Source: Kocuria carniphila
GTDB taxonomy: Bacteria; Actinomycetota; Actinomycetes; Actinomycetales; Micrococcaceae
Direction: 5' to 3'
Length of the DNA stretch: 64,000 nucleotides
NCBI RefSeq assembly: GCF_004136555.1
Contig: NZ_NOIT01000006.1
Coordinates: 62,001-126,000 of the forward strand
Each line of letters opens with the position of its first letter. The stretch's first letter is position 1. This document shows positions 43,483 through 52,508 of the stretch, in pieces. Under the pieces are notes generated by a model that saw only the letters and a program-made list of their open reading frames with translations, did no database searches and had not been told where the DNA came from. Position numbers and translations under genes: made by a program.

Positions 43483-43860
43483 TCAGCCTCCGAATACGAT
43501 CGACAGGTGGCGGATGAGGAACGGAATCATGACGATGACCCACAGGGCGATGACGCCCCAGAGCAGGCCCTTTTGATTCTTGGTGCCGCCCTTCCAGAAG
43601 TCGATCAGGATGATCCGCAGGCCGTTGAAGGCGTGGTAGACGATGGCTGCTACGAGCCCCGCCTCGCCAAGGCCCATGACGGGGTTCTTGTAGGTTGCCA
43701 TCACCGCGTTGTAGGCCTCGGGCGATACCCGGACCAACGCGGTGTCAAGGACGTGGACCAACAAGAAGAAGAAGATGGCCACGCCTGTAATACGGTGGGC
43801 AACCCAAGACCACATGCCGTACTGGCCGCGGTAAAGGGTGCCCCTGGATGAGTTCGCCAC
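43483..43860 (-). CDS. sdhC: Succinate dehydrogenase cytochrome b556 subunit
   Basis: First gene of sdhCDAB, 125 residues with three helices. SWVAHRITGVAIFFFLLVHVLD contains the family motif HRITG and a haem-ligand His. LVAAIVYHAFNGLRIILIDF and the C-terminal WGVIALWVIVMIPFLI follow. The GTG start has GGGAGG six bases upstream, a strong site. The operon promoter must lie in the 329-base spacer before manC. Confidence 0.94.
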   Translation of the reverse strand: MANSSRGTLYRGQYGMWSWVAHRITGVAIFFFLLVHVLDTALVRVSPEAYNAVMATYKNPVMGLGEAGLVAAIVYHAFNGLRIILIDFWKGGTKNQKGLLWGVIALWVIVMIPFLIRHLSIVFGG

Positions 43861-44189
43861 GGAATAACCTCCCTGTGTCGCTCGTCGTCGTGCGCACTGG
43901 TTTGAACTAAAAAAACGGGATTCGCGCTGCTACACGGCTTAAGCGGAGCCCTGGCTGGCTCTGTCATGGATGATGCGCTATTTCGATCCAAAGATACCAG
44001 CCTGCGGGTGAATTCCTGACAACGTGTCGCTAACCGCACCGGGGCGTAATCCCGCACAATTACGGCACGTTTGTGTGCTCGAATTAACCGTCAGTGCGGG
44101 GTTGAAATCAGACCGTCCACAACACAGGCCACGTGTGTGATCACGGGGGATGTCCCTGAGCGCGCCGGGCGGGCCGTAAACTGGCGCTC
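43861..44189. other. Divergent spacer between sdhC and manC
   Basis: 329 bases without a gene. On the minus strand TTGTCA (44017-44022) and TATCTT (43991-43996) resemble -35 and -10 boxes of the sdh operon, but their spacing is 20 bases, longer than ideal. The manC promoter lies at the other edge. A short A-run (ACTAAAAAAACGGG) occurs near 43910. Nothing else is recognisable. Confidence 0.4.
44177..44182 (+). promoter_or_regulatory. Leaderless -10 box (TAAACT) of manC
   Basis: TAAACT followed by seven bases and the GTG start; same hexamer and spacing as the carbonic-anhydrase-like gene. Confidence 0.55.
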
Positions 44190-45305
44190 GTGACTTCGCC
44201 ATTACAACGATTCCATCCGTTCATCCCCGCCGGTGGTGTGGGTTCGCGGTTGTGGCCGCTCTCGCGCGCGGATGCTCCCAAGTTCCTGCTGGACCTCACC
44301 GGATCCGGCTCCTCTTTATTGCGCGCAACCTACGACCGACTCGCGGGACTGTCCGCGGGACCGGTGATGGTCGTGACCGGGCGAAGCCACGCCGGGGCAG
44401 TCCAGGAGCAACTGCCAGAGTTGACCGGTGATGACCTGGTGCTCGAGCCATCTCCCAAGGATTCCGCCGCGGCCATCGGTCTCGCGTGCACGCTGATCGC
44501 CCGCCGCGACCCGGACGCCATCATCGGTTCGTTCGCGGCCGACCACGTGGTTGAGCCGGCCGAGACGTTCCAAGCGGTCGTTAAAGAGGCGGTGGAAGCA
44601 GCAGCCACCGGTCGCATTGTGACGATTGGCATCACGCCGTCCTCTCCGGCCACCGGCTTCGGATACATCAAGGCGGGGGAGTCGCTGGGCCTCGAGCAGG
44701 CACCGCATGCACTCACCGTGGAACATTTCGTGGAGAAGCCGGACAAGGACACGGCGCGTGAGTACGTGGCCAGCGGCAACTACACGTGGAACGCGGGGAT
44801 GTTCGTGGCGCCGGTGGGGCTCATGCTGCAGTACCTGCGACAGAGCGAACCGGAGCTCGCGGACGGGCTGAACGTCATTGCGGATGCGTGGGACACCGAC
44901 CGCCGCGATGCGGTGGTGGACGAAGTGTGGCCCACCCTGACCAAGACGGCCATCGACTACGCCGTGGCTGAACCCGCAGCGGCCGCCGGCGACGTCGCCA
45001 TGGTGCCCGGCGATTTCACGTGGGAAGACGTGGGAGACTTCGCCGCGATCAACCGCTTGAACCAGGTGGACCCCAGCGGGGACTCGGACGTTGCGATCCT
45101 GGGCAAGAACAATCGTGTGCTCTCTGATGAGTCCTCGGGCATCGTGGTCTCGGACACCGGCCGACTGATCGCCCTGATCGGTGTGCAGGACATCGTGGTG
45201 GTGGACACCCCGGACGCACTTCTGGTCACCACGGCCGAACACGCCCAGCGCGTCAAGGACGCCGTGAACTCCCTGAAGAAGAACGGCGACACGGACGTCC
45301 TGTAG
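44190..45305 (+). CDS. manC: Mannose-1-phosphate guanylyltransferase
   Basis: Makes GDP-mannose from mannose-1-phosphate and GTP, 371 residues. The nucleotide-binding signature reads FIPAGGVGSRLWPLSRADAPKFLLDL. FVEKPDKDTAREYVASGNYTWNAGMF is a family mark, and PGDFTWEDVGDFAAI completes the active site. There is no fused isomerase domain, so this is the single-function form. GTG start with no ribosome site but a -10 box at the leaderless distance. Product would serve the GT4 mannosyltransferase at 19.3-20.4 kb and cell-envelope glycans. Confidence 0.94.
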   Translation: MTSPLQRFHPFIPAGGVGSRLWPLSRADAPKFLLDLTGSGSSLLRATYDRLAGLSAGPVMVVTGRSHAGAVQEQLPELTGDDLVLEPSPKDSAAAIGLACTLIARRDPDAIIGSFAADHVVEPAETFQAVVKEAVEAAATGRIVTIGITPSSPATGFGYIKAGESLGLEQAPHALTVEHFVEKPDKDTAREYVASGNYTWNAGMFVAPVGLMLQYLRQSEPELADGLNVIADAWDTDRRDAVVDEVWPTLTKTAIDYAVAEPAAAAGDVAMVPGDFTWEDVGDFAAINRLNQVDPSGDSDVAILGKNNRVLSDESSGIVVSDTGRLIALIGVQDIVVVDTPDALLVTTAEHAQRVKDAVNSLKKNGDTDVL

Positions 45306-45356
45306 TCCATGACACAGTCGACGGCGCTGCTCAGCCCAGATCGGGTCTCACGGCGG

Positions 45357-45362
45357 TACGCT
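45357..45362 (+). promoter_or_regulatory. Leaderless -10 box (TACGCT) of the M20 amidohydrolase gene
   Basis: TACGCT, then GAAACCC, then ATG 45370: a third case of a TAnnCT hexamer exactly seven bases from the start codon. Confidence 0.5.
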
Positions 45363-45369
45363 GAAACCC

Positions 45370-46623
45370 ATGTTGGATCTTCCGCTGCCGTCCGCCGATG
45401 ACATCGGCCTCCCCCCGGCCATCGGGCCATTGCTGTCCCATTACCTTCCCGGGCTGATTGCGTTCCGGCGCGACATCCACAAGCATCCGGAGCTCTCGTA
45501 CGAGGAGTACCGGACCACCGATCGCATTGTCACCGCGCTCGAGGCGGTCGGGTTGAACCCCGTGCGCTTCTCCGCAACCGGTTGTTACGTGGACGTGGGG
45601 CGCGGTCCCGTCATGGTCGGCCTGCGCGCGGACATCGACGCACTCCCCATCCAGGAGAACACCGGCCTCCCGTACGCCTCCGTGAATGACGGCGTGATGC
45701 ACGCGTGCGGTCACGATGTCCACACGACCATCATGGTGGGCGTGGCCCAGGTGCTCTCTGACCTGCACCGATCCTCACCGTTCGCCGGAACCGTGCGCGT
45801 GGTGTTCCAACCCGCTGAGGAAAAGCTTCCCGGCGGTGCGTTGACCATCATCGATCAGAACGTGCTGGAAGGGGTGCCGCGCATGTTCGCGCTGCACTGC
45901 GAGCCCAAGGTGGACGTCGGCCACGTGGGAACGCGCATCGGGGCCATCACCTCTGCCTCGGACACCGTGCGGATCGAACTGTCCGGCCGCGGTGGCCACA
46001 CGTCACGTCCGCACCTGACCGAAGACCTCGTCTACGCGATGAGTCAGATCGCCGTGAATGTGCCGGCCGTGCTCTCGCGCCGGATCGACGTGCGCTCCGG
46101 CGTGGCCGTGGTGTGGGGTCAGTTCCATGCCGGCGTGGCGCCGAATGCCATTCCCGTCTCCGGTTTCATGGCCGGGACCATGCGCTGCCTCGACGCAGAG
46201 GCCTGGCACCAAGCGGGCGGCTTGCTGGACGAGGTGGTCGAGCAGGTGGCCGCCCCGTACGGAGTCACGGTGGAGCTCGAGCACATCCGCGGTGTACCTC
46301 CGGTGGTCAACGGTGAAACTGAAACCACGCTGTTGGAGATCGCAGCGCGCGCGGAACTCGGTGAGGACAGCGTGATGCTCGTGGAACAGTCCATGGGCGG
46401 TGAAGACTTCGCCTGGTTCCTGCAGCACGTCCCCGGGGCCATGATGCGTCTGGGAACCCGTGCTCCCGGCGGTCCCACCTACGACCTGCATCAATCCGAC
46501 TACGCTCCGCAGGAAGAAGCCATCAGCTGCGGAGTTCAAGTGATGGCCTCCACTGCGCTGCGAGCCATTCGCCTGCGCGTGCGAGAACTCCACGACACAA
46601 CGGACTCGGCACTCGTCGAGTAA
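45370..46623 (+). CDS. M20-family amidohydrolase
   Basis: Metal-dependent hydrolase of the M20D (amidohydrolase/aminoacylase) family, 417 residues. Metal ligands are visible: HACGHDVHTT, FQPAEEKLPGGA (catalytic Glu), FALHCEPKVDVG and, near the C-terminus, SMGGEDFAWFLQ. The lid domain sits between about residues 200 and 310. Members hydrolyse N-acyl or N-aryl amino acids such as hippurate or acetylated amino acids; the substrate is not readable. It precedes the BMP operon but has its own promoter-like hexamer, and the spacer after it holds a structured leader. Confidence 0.9.
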   Translation: MLDLPLPSADDIGLPPAIGPLLSHYLPGLIAFRRDIHKHPELSYEEYRTTDRIVTALEAVGLNPVRFSATGCYVDVGRGPVMVGLRADIDALPIQENTGLPYASVNDGVMHACGHDVHTTIMVGVAQVLSDLHRSSPFAGTVRVVFQPAEEKLPGGALTIIDQNVLEGVPRMFALHCEPKVDVGHVGTRIGAITSASDTVRIELSGRGGHTSRPHLTEDLVYAMSQIAVNVPAVLSRRIDVRSGVAVVWGQFHAGVAPNAIPVSGFMAGTMRCLDAEAWHQAGGLLDEVVEQVAAPYGVTVELEHIRGVPPVVNGETETTLLEIAARAELGEDSVMLVEQSMGGEDFAWFLQHVPGAMMRLGTRAPGGPTYDLHQSDYAPQEEAISCGVQVMASTALRAIRLRVRELHDTTDSALVE

Positions 46624-46632
46624 TCCCGTGGC

Positions 46633-46638
46633 TACACT
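46633..46638 (+). promoter_or_regulatory. Candidate -10 box (TACACT) of the nucleoside-uptake operon
   Basis: TACACT immediately upstream of the two-stem structure at 46639-46695; predicted transcript start about 46645. Confidence 0.4.
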
Positions 46639-46695
46639 GAGACTCTCTAAAGTTTCTGGGGAGTAACTAAGTAGCCTCCCCACCCAGAGAGTCTC
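46639..46695 (+). promoter_or_regulatory. Two-stem leader structure before the BMP lipoprotein gene
   Basis: An outer stem GAGACTCTCT/AGAGAGTCTC (46639-46648 with 46686-46695) encloses an inner stem TGGGGAG/CTCCCCA (46657-46663 with 46676-46682). It ends 11 bases before the GGAGG region of the BMP gene. It may be an RNA switch, an operator or the terminator of the preceding amidohydrolase gene. Confidence 0.5.
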
Positions 46696-46721
46696 TTCTC
46701 TCGTATCACCGGAGGACAACG

Positions 46722-47813
46722 ATGACCCCTCGTTACTCGCGCGCGTTGAGCGCCATTGCACTGACCGGCGCGGCCGGCCTGGTTCTCGCCGGTTGCGGCC
46801 AGGCACCCGAAGAATCCAACGGCGGCAACTCGCAAGCCAAGGATTTCAAGGGCTGCATCGTCTCCGACGACGGTGGCTTCCAGGACCGCTCGTTCAACCA
46901 GGCATCCTTCGAGGGCTTGCAGGCCGTCAAGGACAAGCTGGAAATCGACATGAACCAGGCCGAGTCCCAGTCCGAGACCGAATTCGAGCCGAACCTGACT
47001 TCCATGGCCCAGGAGGGCTGCGACCTGACCGTGTCCGTGGGCTTCTTGCTCGCTGACACCACCAAGAAGGTTGCGGAGGCGAACCCGGACAAGAACTTCG
47101 CGATCGTCGACGACCAGTCCATCGAGGCCGACAACGTCAAGCCCATCGTGTACAACACGGCTGAGGCCGCGTTCCTCGCCGGTTACCTGGCCGCGGGTGC
47201 TTCCGAGACCGGAAAGGTCGCGACCTACGGCGGCATGGACATTCCCACCGTCACCGTGTTCATGGACGGCTTTGCTGACGGCGTGAACTACTACAACGAG
47301 CAGAAGGACGAGAACGTGGAGGTGCTGGGGTGGAACAAGGAGTCCCAGAACGGCACGTTCCTGACGTCGTTCCAGGATTCATCGCGCGCCAAGACCATCA
47401 CCCAGAACCTCATCGGTGACGGCGCAGATGTGGTTCTGCCCGTGGCCGGCCAGGCAGCCCAGGGCACATTGGACGCCGTGAGCGAGGCGAACAACGGTGG
47501 CGACAACGTGCGTCTGATCTGGCCCGATACCGACGGCTACGAGACCCTGGACACCGGCAAGGAATACGTCCTGACCTCCGTGCTCAAGGAAATGTCCACC
47601 TCGGTGGAGGACGTGGTGACCCAGGCGGTCGACGGTAACTTCGACAACAGCCTGTACGTGGGCACGCTGGCGAATGAAGGTGTGGGCCTTGCCCCGTACC
47701 ACGATCAGCAGGACTCCGTGAGCGAAGAACTCGACAAGGAAGTTCAGCAGCTGAAGCAGGACATCATTGACGGCAAGGTCAAGGTCGAATCCGAGAACGC
47801 GCCCCAGGCGTAA
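46722..47813 (+). CDS. BMP-family nucleoside-binding lipoprotein
   Basis: Substrate-binding lipoprotein of a nucleoside ABC transporter (BmpA/PnrA-like), 363 residues. A lipoprotein signal ends in the lipobox LAGC with C25 as the lipidated residue. The mature domain has DDGGFQDRSFNQASFEGL, which holds the conserved nucleoside-contacting residues, then VYNTAEAAFLAGYLAAG and MDGFADGVNYY. GGAGG lies eight bases upstream of the start. It leads an operon with an ATPase, two permeases and a cytidine deaminase, supporting nucleoside uptake. Confidence 0.93.
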   Translation: MTPRYSRALSAIALTGAAGLVLAGCGQAPEESNGGNSQAKDFKGCIVSDDGGFQDRSFNQASFEGLQAVKDKLEIDMNQAESQSETEFEPNLTSMAQEGCDLTVSVGFLLADTTKKVAEANPDKNFAIVDDQSIEADNVKPIVYNTAEAAFLAGYLAAGASETGKVATYGGMDIPTVTVFMDGFADGVNYYNEQKDENVEVLGWNKESQNGTFLTSFQDSSRAKTITQNLIGDGADVVLPVAGQAAQGTLDAVSEANNGGDNVRLIWPDTDGYETLDTGKEYVLTSVLKEMSTSVEDVVTQAVDGNFDNSLYVGTLANEGVGLAPYHDQQDSVSEELDKEVQQLKQDIIDGKVKVESENAPQA

Positions 47814-47844
47814 GTAGTCACCGCCCCCGGGCAGGAGTGAATCT

Positions 47845-49413
47845 GTGAAGTTAGAGCTACGTGACATCACCAAGAAATTCGGCGGTTTCACGGCCAACCA
47901 GAACGTGAATCTGACGGTTGAGCCGCATCAGATCCACTGCCTGCTCGGGGAGAACGGCGCGGGCAAGTCCACCCTCATGAACGTGCTGTACGGGTTGTAC
48001 GAACCCACCTCGGGCAGCATCGAGATCGACGGTGAGCCCGTGACGTTCTCCGGGCCCGGTGAGGCCATGGCCGCCGGGATCGGCATGGTGCACCAGCACT
48101 TCATGTTGGTCCCGGTGTTCACCGTGGCCGAGAACGTGGCACTCGGTAACGAGGCCACCAAGGGCGTCGGCTTGGACCTGAACACCACCCGAAACAGGAT
48201 CCGCGAGATTTCCGATCGGTACGGGTTCCAGGTGGACCCGGACGCGATCGTCGAGGATCTTCCCGTGGGAGTTCAGCAGCGCGTGGAAATCATCAAGGCC
48301 CTGGTACGCGAGGCGGAAGTGCTCATTCTCGATGAGCCCACCGCGGTGCTCACGCCCAAGGAAACCGATGAACTTCTCAACATCATGCGGCAGCTGCGCG
48401 ACAACGGCACGTCCATCGTGTTCATTTCCCACAAGTTGCGCGAGGTCAAGGCCGTCTCGGATGTGATCACCGTGATCCGCCGTGGCAAGGTCGAGGGTCA
48501 GGTCGGCCCGGATACATCCACCGATGAACTCGCCGCACTCATGGTGGGTCGTGACGTCTCACTGACCGTGGACAAGGAACCCTCGAACGCGATCGGCTCC
48601 GCTCTCGAGGTCACCGACCTCACGGTGGTGGGGGAGAACGGCGTGGTGTTGGTCGACAACGTCTCCTTCGCCGTAGCACCGGGAGAGATCCTGGCTGTCG
48701 CGGGTGTGCAGGGCAACGGTCAGACGGAATTGACCGAGGCCCTCGTGGGGCTGGCCGACCATGTGTCCGGTTCCATCAAGCTCGAGGGACAGGAACTGGC
48801 CGGGCGGGGCGTACGCGAGGTGCTGTCGGCCGGCGTCGGGTTCGTTCCCGAGGACCGCTCGACCGAGGGTCTCGTGGCCCCGTTCTCGGTGTCCGAGAAC
48901 CTCGTCCTGGACCGCTACAAAGACCGTGAATTCGCGTCGGGCCCGTCCCTGAAACTCGGCGCGATGCGTGAGAACGCGCAGCAGGCCGTGGACAGCTACG
49001 ACATCCGCACCGGATCCGTGGACGCCCCGGTGTCCACGCTGTCCGGCGGTAACCAACAGAAAGTCGTCATCGCCCGGGAGCTGTCGCGCCCCCTCAAGCT
49101 GTTCGTCGCCTCCCAGCCCACGCGCGGCGTGGACGTGGGTTCCATTGAATTCATTCACAAACGCATCGTGGCCGAACGCGACAAGGGCGTCCCCGTGATC
49201 ATCGTGTCCACAGAACTGGACGAGGTGTACGCGCTCGCGGACCGGATCGCCGTGTTCTTCCACGGCAGGCTCATGGGTATCGTGCCCGCGGACACTCCGA
49301 GGGAAACCTTGGGCCGCATGATGGCCGGTGAGACGGCAGACGAGGTTCTGCCGCCCGCACCCTGGGACGACAGCCATGACCAGCAACAACACGAGGGGAC
49401 GCACACGGCATGA
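47845..49413 (+). CDS. Nucleoside ABC transporter ATPase (tandem domains)
   Basis: A 522-residue ATPase with two ABC domains, as in simple-sugar/nucleoside importers. Domain 1 has a full Walker A (GENGAGKST) and the Walker B region LILDEPTAVL. Domain 2 has a degenerate Walker A (GVQGNGQTE) but a good ABC signature (LSGGNQQKVVIARELS), and Walker B is modified (LFVASQPTRGVDV). The asymmetry is normal for this group. GTG start with AGGAG eight bases upstream. It overlaps the next permease gene by four bases. Confidence 0.93.
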   Translation: MKLELRDITKKFGGFTANQNVNLTVEPHQIHCLLGENGAGKSTLMNVLYGLYEPTSGSIEIDGEPVTFSGPGEAMAAGIGMVHQHFMLVPVFTVAENVALGNEATKGVGLDLNTTRNRIREISDRYGFQVDPDAIVEDLPVGVQQRVEIIKALVREAEVLILDEPTAVLTPKETDELLNIMRQLRDNGTSIVFISHKLREVKAVSDVITVIRRGKVEGQVGPDTSTDELAALMVGRDVSLTVDKEPSNAIGSALEVTDLTVVGENGVVLVDNVSFAVAPGEILAVAGVQGNGQTELTEALVGLADHVSGSIKLEGQELAGRGVREVLSAGVGFVPEDRSTEGLVAPFSVSENLVLDRYKDREFASGPSLKLGAMRENAQQAVDSYDIRTGSVDAPVSTLSGGNQQKVVIARELSRPLKLFVASQPTRGVDVGSIEFIHKRIVAERDKGVPVIIVSTELDEVYALADRIAVFFHGRLMGIVPADTPRETLGRMMAGETADEVLPPAPWDDSHDQQQHEGTHTA

Positions 49414-50618
49414 GCGCCACGACCACCTCTCCGGAATCGAACCAGGTCTCAGCACCTTCTCCGGTCGAACTGAATCCGGATGACTTCCGCCGTTCCCTGC
49501 TGGGCTCCACGCTGCAGTCGGTACTGGCAGTTCTGGCCGCACTTCTTCTGGGAGGCCTGCTGATCGCAGCTACCGATGAAACGGTGCGCGAATCCGCCGG
49601 GTACTTCTTCGCTCGTCCGGGGGATACCCTGACCGCCATGTGGGACGCCGCCTCCAGCGCGTACGTCGCCATGTTCCACGGCGCGGTGTACAACCCCGAT
49701 GGCAGCGGCCTGACCGGCAAGTTGTATCCGCTGACCGAGACGCTGACCGTGGCGACCCCGCTGATCCTCGCGGGTCTGGGTGTCGCATTGGCCTTCCGCA
49801 CCGGCCTGTTCAACATCGGTGCGCAGGGTCAGATCCTGATCGGCGCCACTCTGGCCGGTTACGTGGGCTTCGCGTGGCAGTTGCCCGTGGGCCTGCACCT
49901 ACTGGTGGTCATCGTGGCCGGTGCGCTGGGAGGTGCTATTTGGGGCGGCGTCGTCGGCCTGATCAAGGCACGAACCGGCGCGCACGAGGTCATCCTGACC
50001 ATCATGCTCAACTACATCGCGATCAACCTGGTGTCCTGGTTGCTGACCCTGTCGACCTTCCAGCGCGAGGGTTCGTCCAACCCCATCAGCCCGCCCATTG
50101 CCGAGACGGCGATGTTCCCGAAACTTCTCGGGGACAGCTTCCGGTTGCACTGGGGCTTTGTGGTGGCGGTCGTGGCGACCGTGGCCGTCGCGTGGCTGCT
50201 GAACCGCTCGACCATCGGTTTCGAACTGCGCGCCGTGGGCGCCAATCCGCGCGCCGCACGCACCGCGGGCATCTCCGTGACCAAGGGGTTCGTGGTGGTC
50301 ATGCTAATTGCTGGAATGCTGGCGGGCTTGGCCGGTACCGCGCAGATCGCCGGAACCGAACACTCGCTCACAGTGGGTATCGCGGCGTCCTTCGGTTTCG
50401 ACGCGATCACCGTGGCCCTGCTGGGTCGATCCAAGCCGTGGGGCACGTTCTTCGCGGGCATTCTCTACGGAGCCTTCCGCGCCGGTGGCGTGACCATGCA
50501 GACGGCCACCGGCACCAACATTGACATCGTTCTGGTCGTGCAGTCCCTGATCGTGCTGTTCGTAGCACTCCCCCCGCTGCTGAAACTCAAGTCCCGTCGC
50601 AAGGAGGTGGCAGCGTGA
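49410..50618 (+). CDS. Nucleoside ABC transporter permease 1
   Basis: Integral membrane subunit, 402 residues, about eight to nine helices. The family region AFRTGLFNIGAQGQILIGATLAGYVGF lies before the cytoplasmic coupling region, where GAHEVILTIMLNYIAINLV is conserved. The N-terminus adds about 45 polar residues. Overlaps both neighbours by four bases, so the four transport genes are translated as a coupled set. Confidence 0.92.
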   Translation: MSATTTSPESNQVSAPSPVELNPDDFRRSLLGSTLQSVLAVLAALLLGGLLIAATDETVRESAGYFFARPGDTLTAMWDAASSAYVAMFHGAVYNPDGSGLTGKLYPLTETLTVATPLILAGLGVALAFRTGLFNIGAQGQILIGATLAGYVGFAWQLPVGLHLLVVIVAGALGGAIWGGVVGLIKARTGAHEVILTIMLNYIAINLVSWLLTLSTFQREGSSNPISPPIAETAMFPKLLGDSFRLHWGFVVAVVATVAVAWLLNRSTIGFELRAVGANPRAARTAGISVTKGFVVVMLIAGMLAGLAGTAQIAGTEHSLTVGIAASFGFDAITVALLGRSKPWGTFFAGILYGAFRAGGVTMQTATGTNIDIVLVVQSLIVLFVALPPLLKLKSRRKEVAA

Positions 50619-51925
50619 GCACCACGACCCCGGCCCCCGAGTCCTCGAACGCGCCCCAGGAGGAACTGTCCACCGCCGCCGCGAACCGGACGGTGGGTGT
50701 TCGCACCTTCCGGCCGGCCATCGGGTTGGCGATCCTGGCGCTGGTGGCCCTGATCCTCTTTGCCCTCAACGCCGCCGACGGGTCCGTGGAGTTCCGACTC
50801 TCCGACTCCGGGGACGCCATCCAGCTGCCCAATCTGTCCGTACCGGTCACGGCCTACGGCTGGGTGGTCACCGTTGCGCTCGCCGCGCTCGCAGTGTTCG
50901 CCGCGGTCCGGGCGCGCAGCTTGCCGCGCTGGGCGTTGATCCTGGCCGGCTTCTTCTTCGTCACGGGTTTCCTGGTGTGGATCGTGGGTACCGCGCAGAC
51001 CCCGAGCATCTCGGTGACCGCATTGCTCGCCGGTTCGGTGGCCCTGGCCACACCGCTGATTTTCGGTTCCCTGGGCGGCCTGTTGTGCGAGCGCTCCGGC
51101 GTGGTGAACATCGCGATCGAGGCGCAGCTGCTGTTCGGCGCGTTCTCCGCCGCAGTGGCCGCAACGGTGGCCAACAACGTGTGGGTGGGTCTGCTGGCTG
51201 CCGTGATCGGCTCCATGCTGGTGTCCTTGGTGTTGGCGATCTTCTCGATCAAGTACCGCGTGAACCAGGTCATCGTGGGCGTGGTGCTCAACGTTCTGGT
51301 CTCGGGTCTCACGGGCTTCATCTTTGCCACCGTGTTGCAACCCAACGCGGCGGACTTCAACTCCCCGGCACGTCTCCCGCACATCACCATCCCCGTGCTG
51401 TCCGAAATTCCCGTGATCGGCCCGGTCTTCTTCGACCAGTCGATCATCGGCTACATCATGTACGTGACCGTGGCGATCGTCTGGTACGCGCTGTACCGCA
51501 CCCGCTGGGGTCTGCGCACCCGCGCCGTGGGTGAGCACCCCAAGGCCGCCGACACCCTGGGCGTGTCCGTCAATGCACTGCGCGTGCGCAACGTGCTCAT
51601 GGGTGGTGCCGTGGCCGGCTTGGGCGGTGCGTTCTACACGCTCGTGTCGGTCTCGGCATTCACCCGCGACATGACCTCGGGCGCGGGCTATATCGCACTG
51701 GCTGCCCTGATCTTCGGCCGTTGGAACCCCGTGGGTGCGCTGCTCGCGTCGCTGCTGTTCGGTTTCGCGTCCAACTTGGAATCGATCCTGTCGTTCCTGG
51801 GTACGTCCGTTCCCAGCCAGTTCCTGGCCATGCTGCCCTACATCGTGACCATCCTGGCCGTCGCCGGCCTGGTGGGGGCCTCCCGCGGTCCCGCCGCGTC
51901 CGGCGAACCTTACGTGAAGGAGTAA
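50615..51925 (+). CDS. Nucleoside ABC transporter permease 2
   Basis: Second permease subunit, 436 residues. TPLIFGSLGGLLCERSGVVNIAIEAQLLFGAFSA and YRVNQVIVGVVLNVLVSGLTG match the partner family, and WGLRTRAVGEHPKAADTLGVSVNALR marks the coupling helix. The first ~130 residues contain extra helices compared with short family members. Start overlaps permease 1 by four bases; cdd follows two bases after the stop. Confidence 0.92.
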   Translation: MSTTTPAPESSNAPQEELSTAAANRTVGVRTFRPAIGLAILALVALILFALNAADGSVEFRLSDSGDAIQLPNLSVPVTAYGWVVTVALAALAVFAAVRARSLPRWALILAGFFFVTGFLVWIVGTAQTPSISVTALLAGSVALATPLIFGSLGGLLCERSGVVNIAIEAQLLFGAFSAAVAATVANNVWVGLLAAVIGSMLVSLVLAIFSIKYRVNQVIVGVVLNVLVSGLTGFIFATVLQPNAADFNSPARLPHITIPVLSEIPVIGPVFFDQSIIGYIMYVTVAIVWYALYRTRWGLRTRAVGEHPKAADTLGVSVNALRVRNVLMGGAVAGLGGAFYTLVSVSAFTRDMTSGAGYIALAALIFGRWNPVGALLASLLFGFASNLESILSFLGTSVPSQFLAMLPYIVTILAVAGLVGASRGPAASGEPYVKE

Positions 51926-51927
51926 CC

Positions 51928-52320
51928 ATGATTGACGACGCCGCCTGGCGCAGCCTGCAACAAGCCGCCACCGATGCGCTCCAACACTCGTACTCGCCCT
52001 ACTCGAACTTTCCGGTGGGTGCCGCGGCTCTCGTGGACGACGGCCGGGTGGTTACCGGCGCGAACATCGAGAACGCCTCGTACGGCGTCACGCTGTGTGC
52101 CGAGTGCTCGCTGGTCTCCGCCCTGTACATGTCCGGTGGCGGAAAGCTCGCGGCGTTCGTGTGCGTGGATGCTCAGGGTGACGTTCTCATGCCGTGCGGT
52201 CGATGCCGTCAGCTGCTCTACGAACACCGCGCACCCGGAATGGAGCTGCTGACCGTGAGCGGTGTCCGCAGCATGGACCAGGTCCTCCCGGACGCGTTCG
52301 GGCCGCAGCACCTGGAGTAA
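51928..52320 (+). CDS. cdd: Cytidine deaminase
   Basis: Zinc enzyme that deaminates cytidine and deoxycytidine to the uridine forms, 130 residues, the homotetrameric type. Zinc ligands C57, C90 and C93 and the catalytic E59 lie in TLCAECS and MPCGRCRQLL. AAGGAG precedes the start. As the last gene of the BMP-ABC operon it processes imported pyrimidine nucleosides; add, 4.5 kb downstream, would do the same for purines. Confidence 0.95.
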   Translation: MIDDAAWRSLQQAATDALQHSYSPYSNFPVGAAALVDDGRVVTGANIENASYGVTLCAECSLVSALYMSGGGKLAAFVCVDAQGDVLMPCGRCRQLLYEHRAPGMELLTVSGVRSMDQVLPDAFGPQHLE

Positions 52321-52338
52321 GGTTTCCAACTTCTCATG

Positions 52339-52383
52339 ACGAACGACCCCCGGATCATCACTGATGATCCGGGGGTCGTTCGT
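52339..52383. terminator. Bidirectional terminator after cdd
   Basis: ACGAACGACCCCCGGATCATCA (52339-52360) pairs with 52362-52383; the few innermost pairs must open to form a loop. It ends the nucleoside operon and may also stop the convergent flavoprotein gene. Confidence 0.85.
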
Positions 52384-52508
52384 TGTTCAAAGGACACTCT
52401 TGTTTTTGGTGTCGTTCAGGCCGTTTGTGGGCCGGCTGTACTGGATGTTGTTCGGGCGGTCCGGCGGGGCCGGTTTCCCGGGGCAATCGGACAGCGGGAG
52501 GTCTTCGC

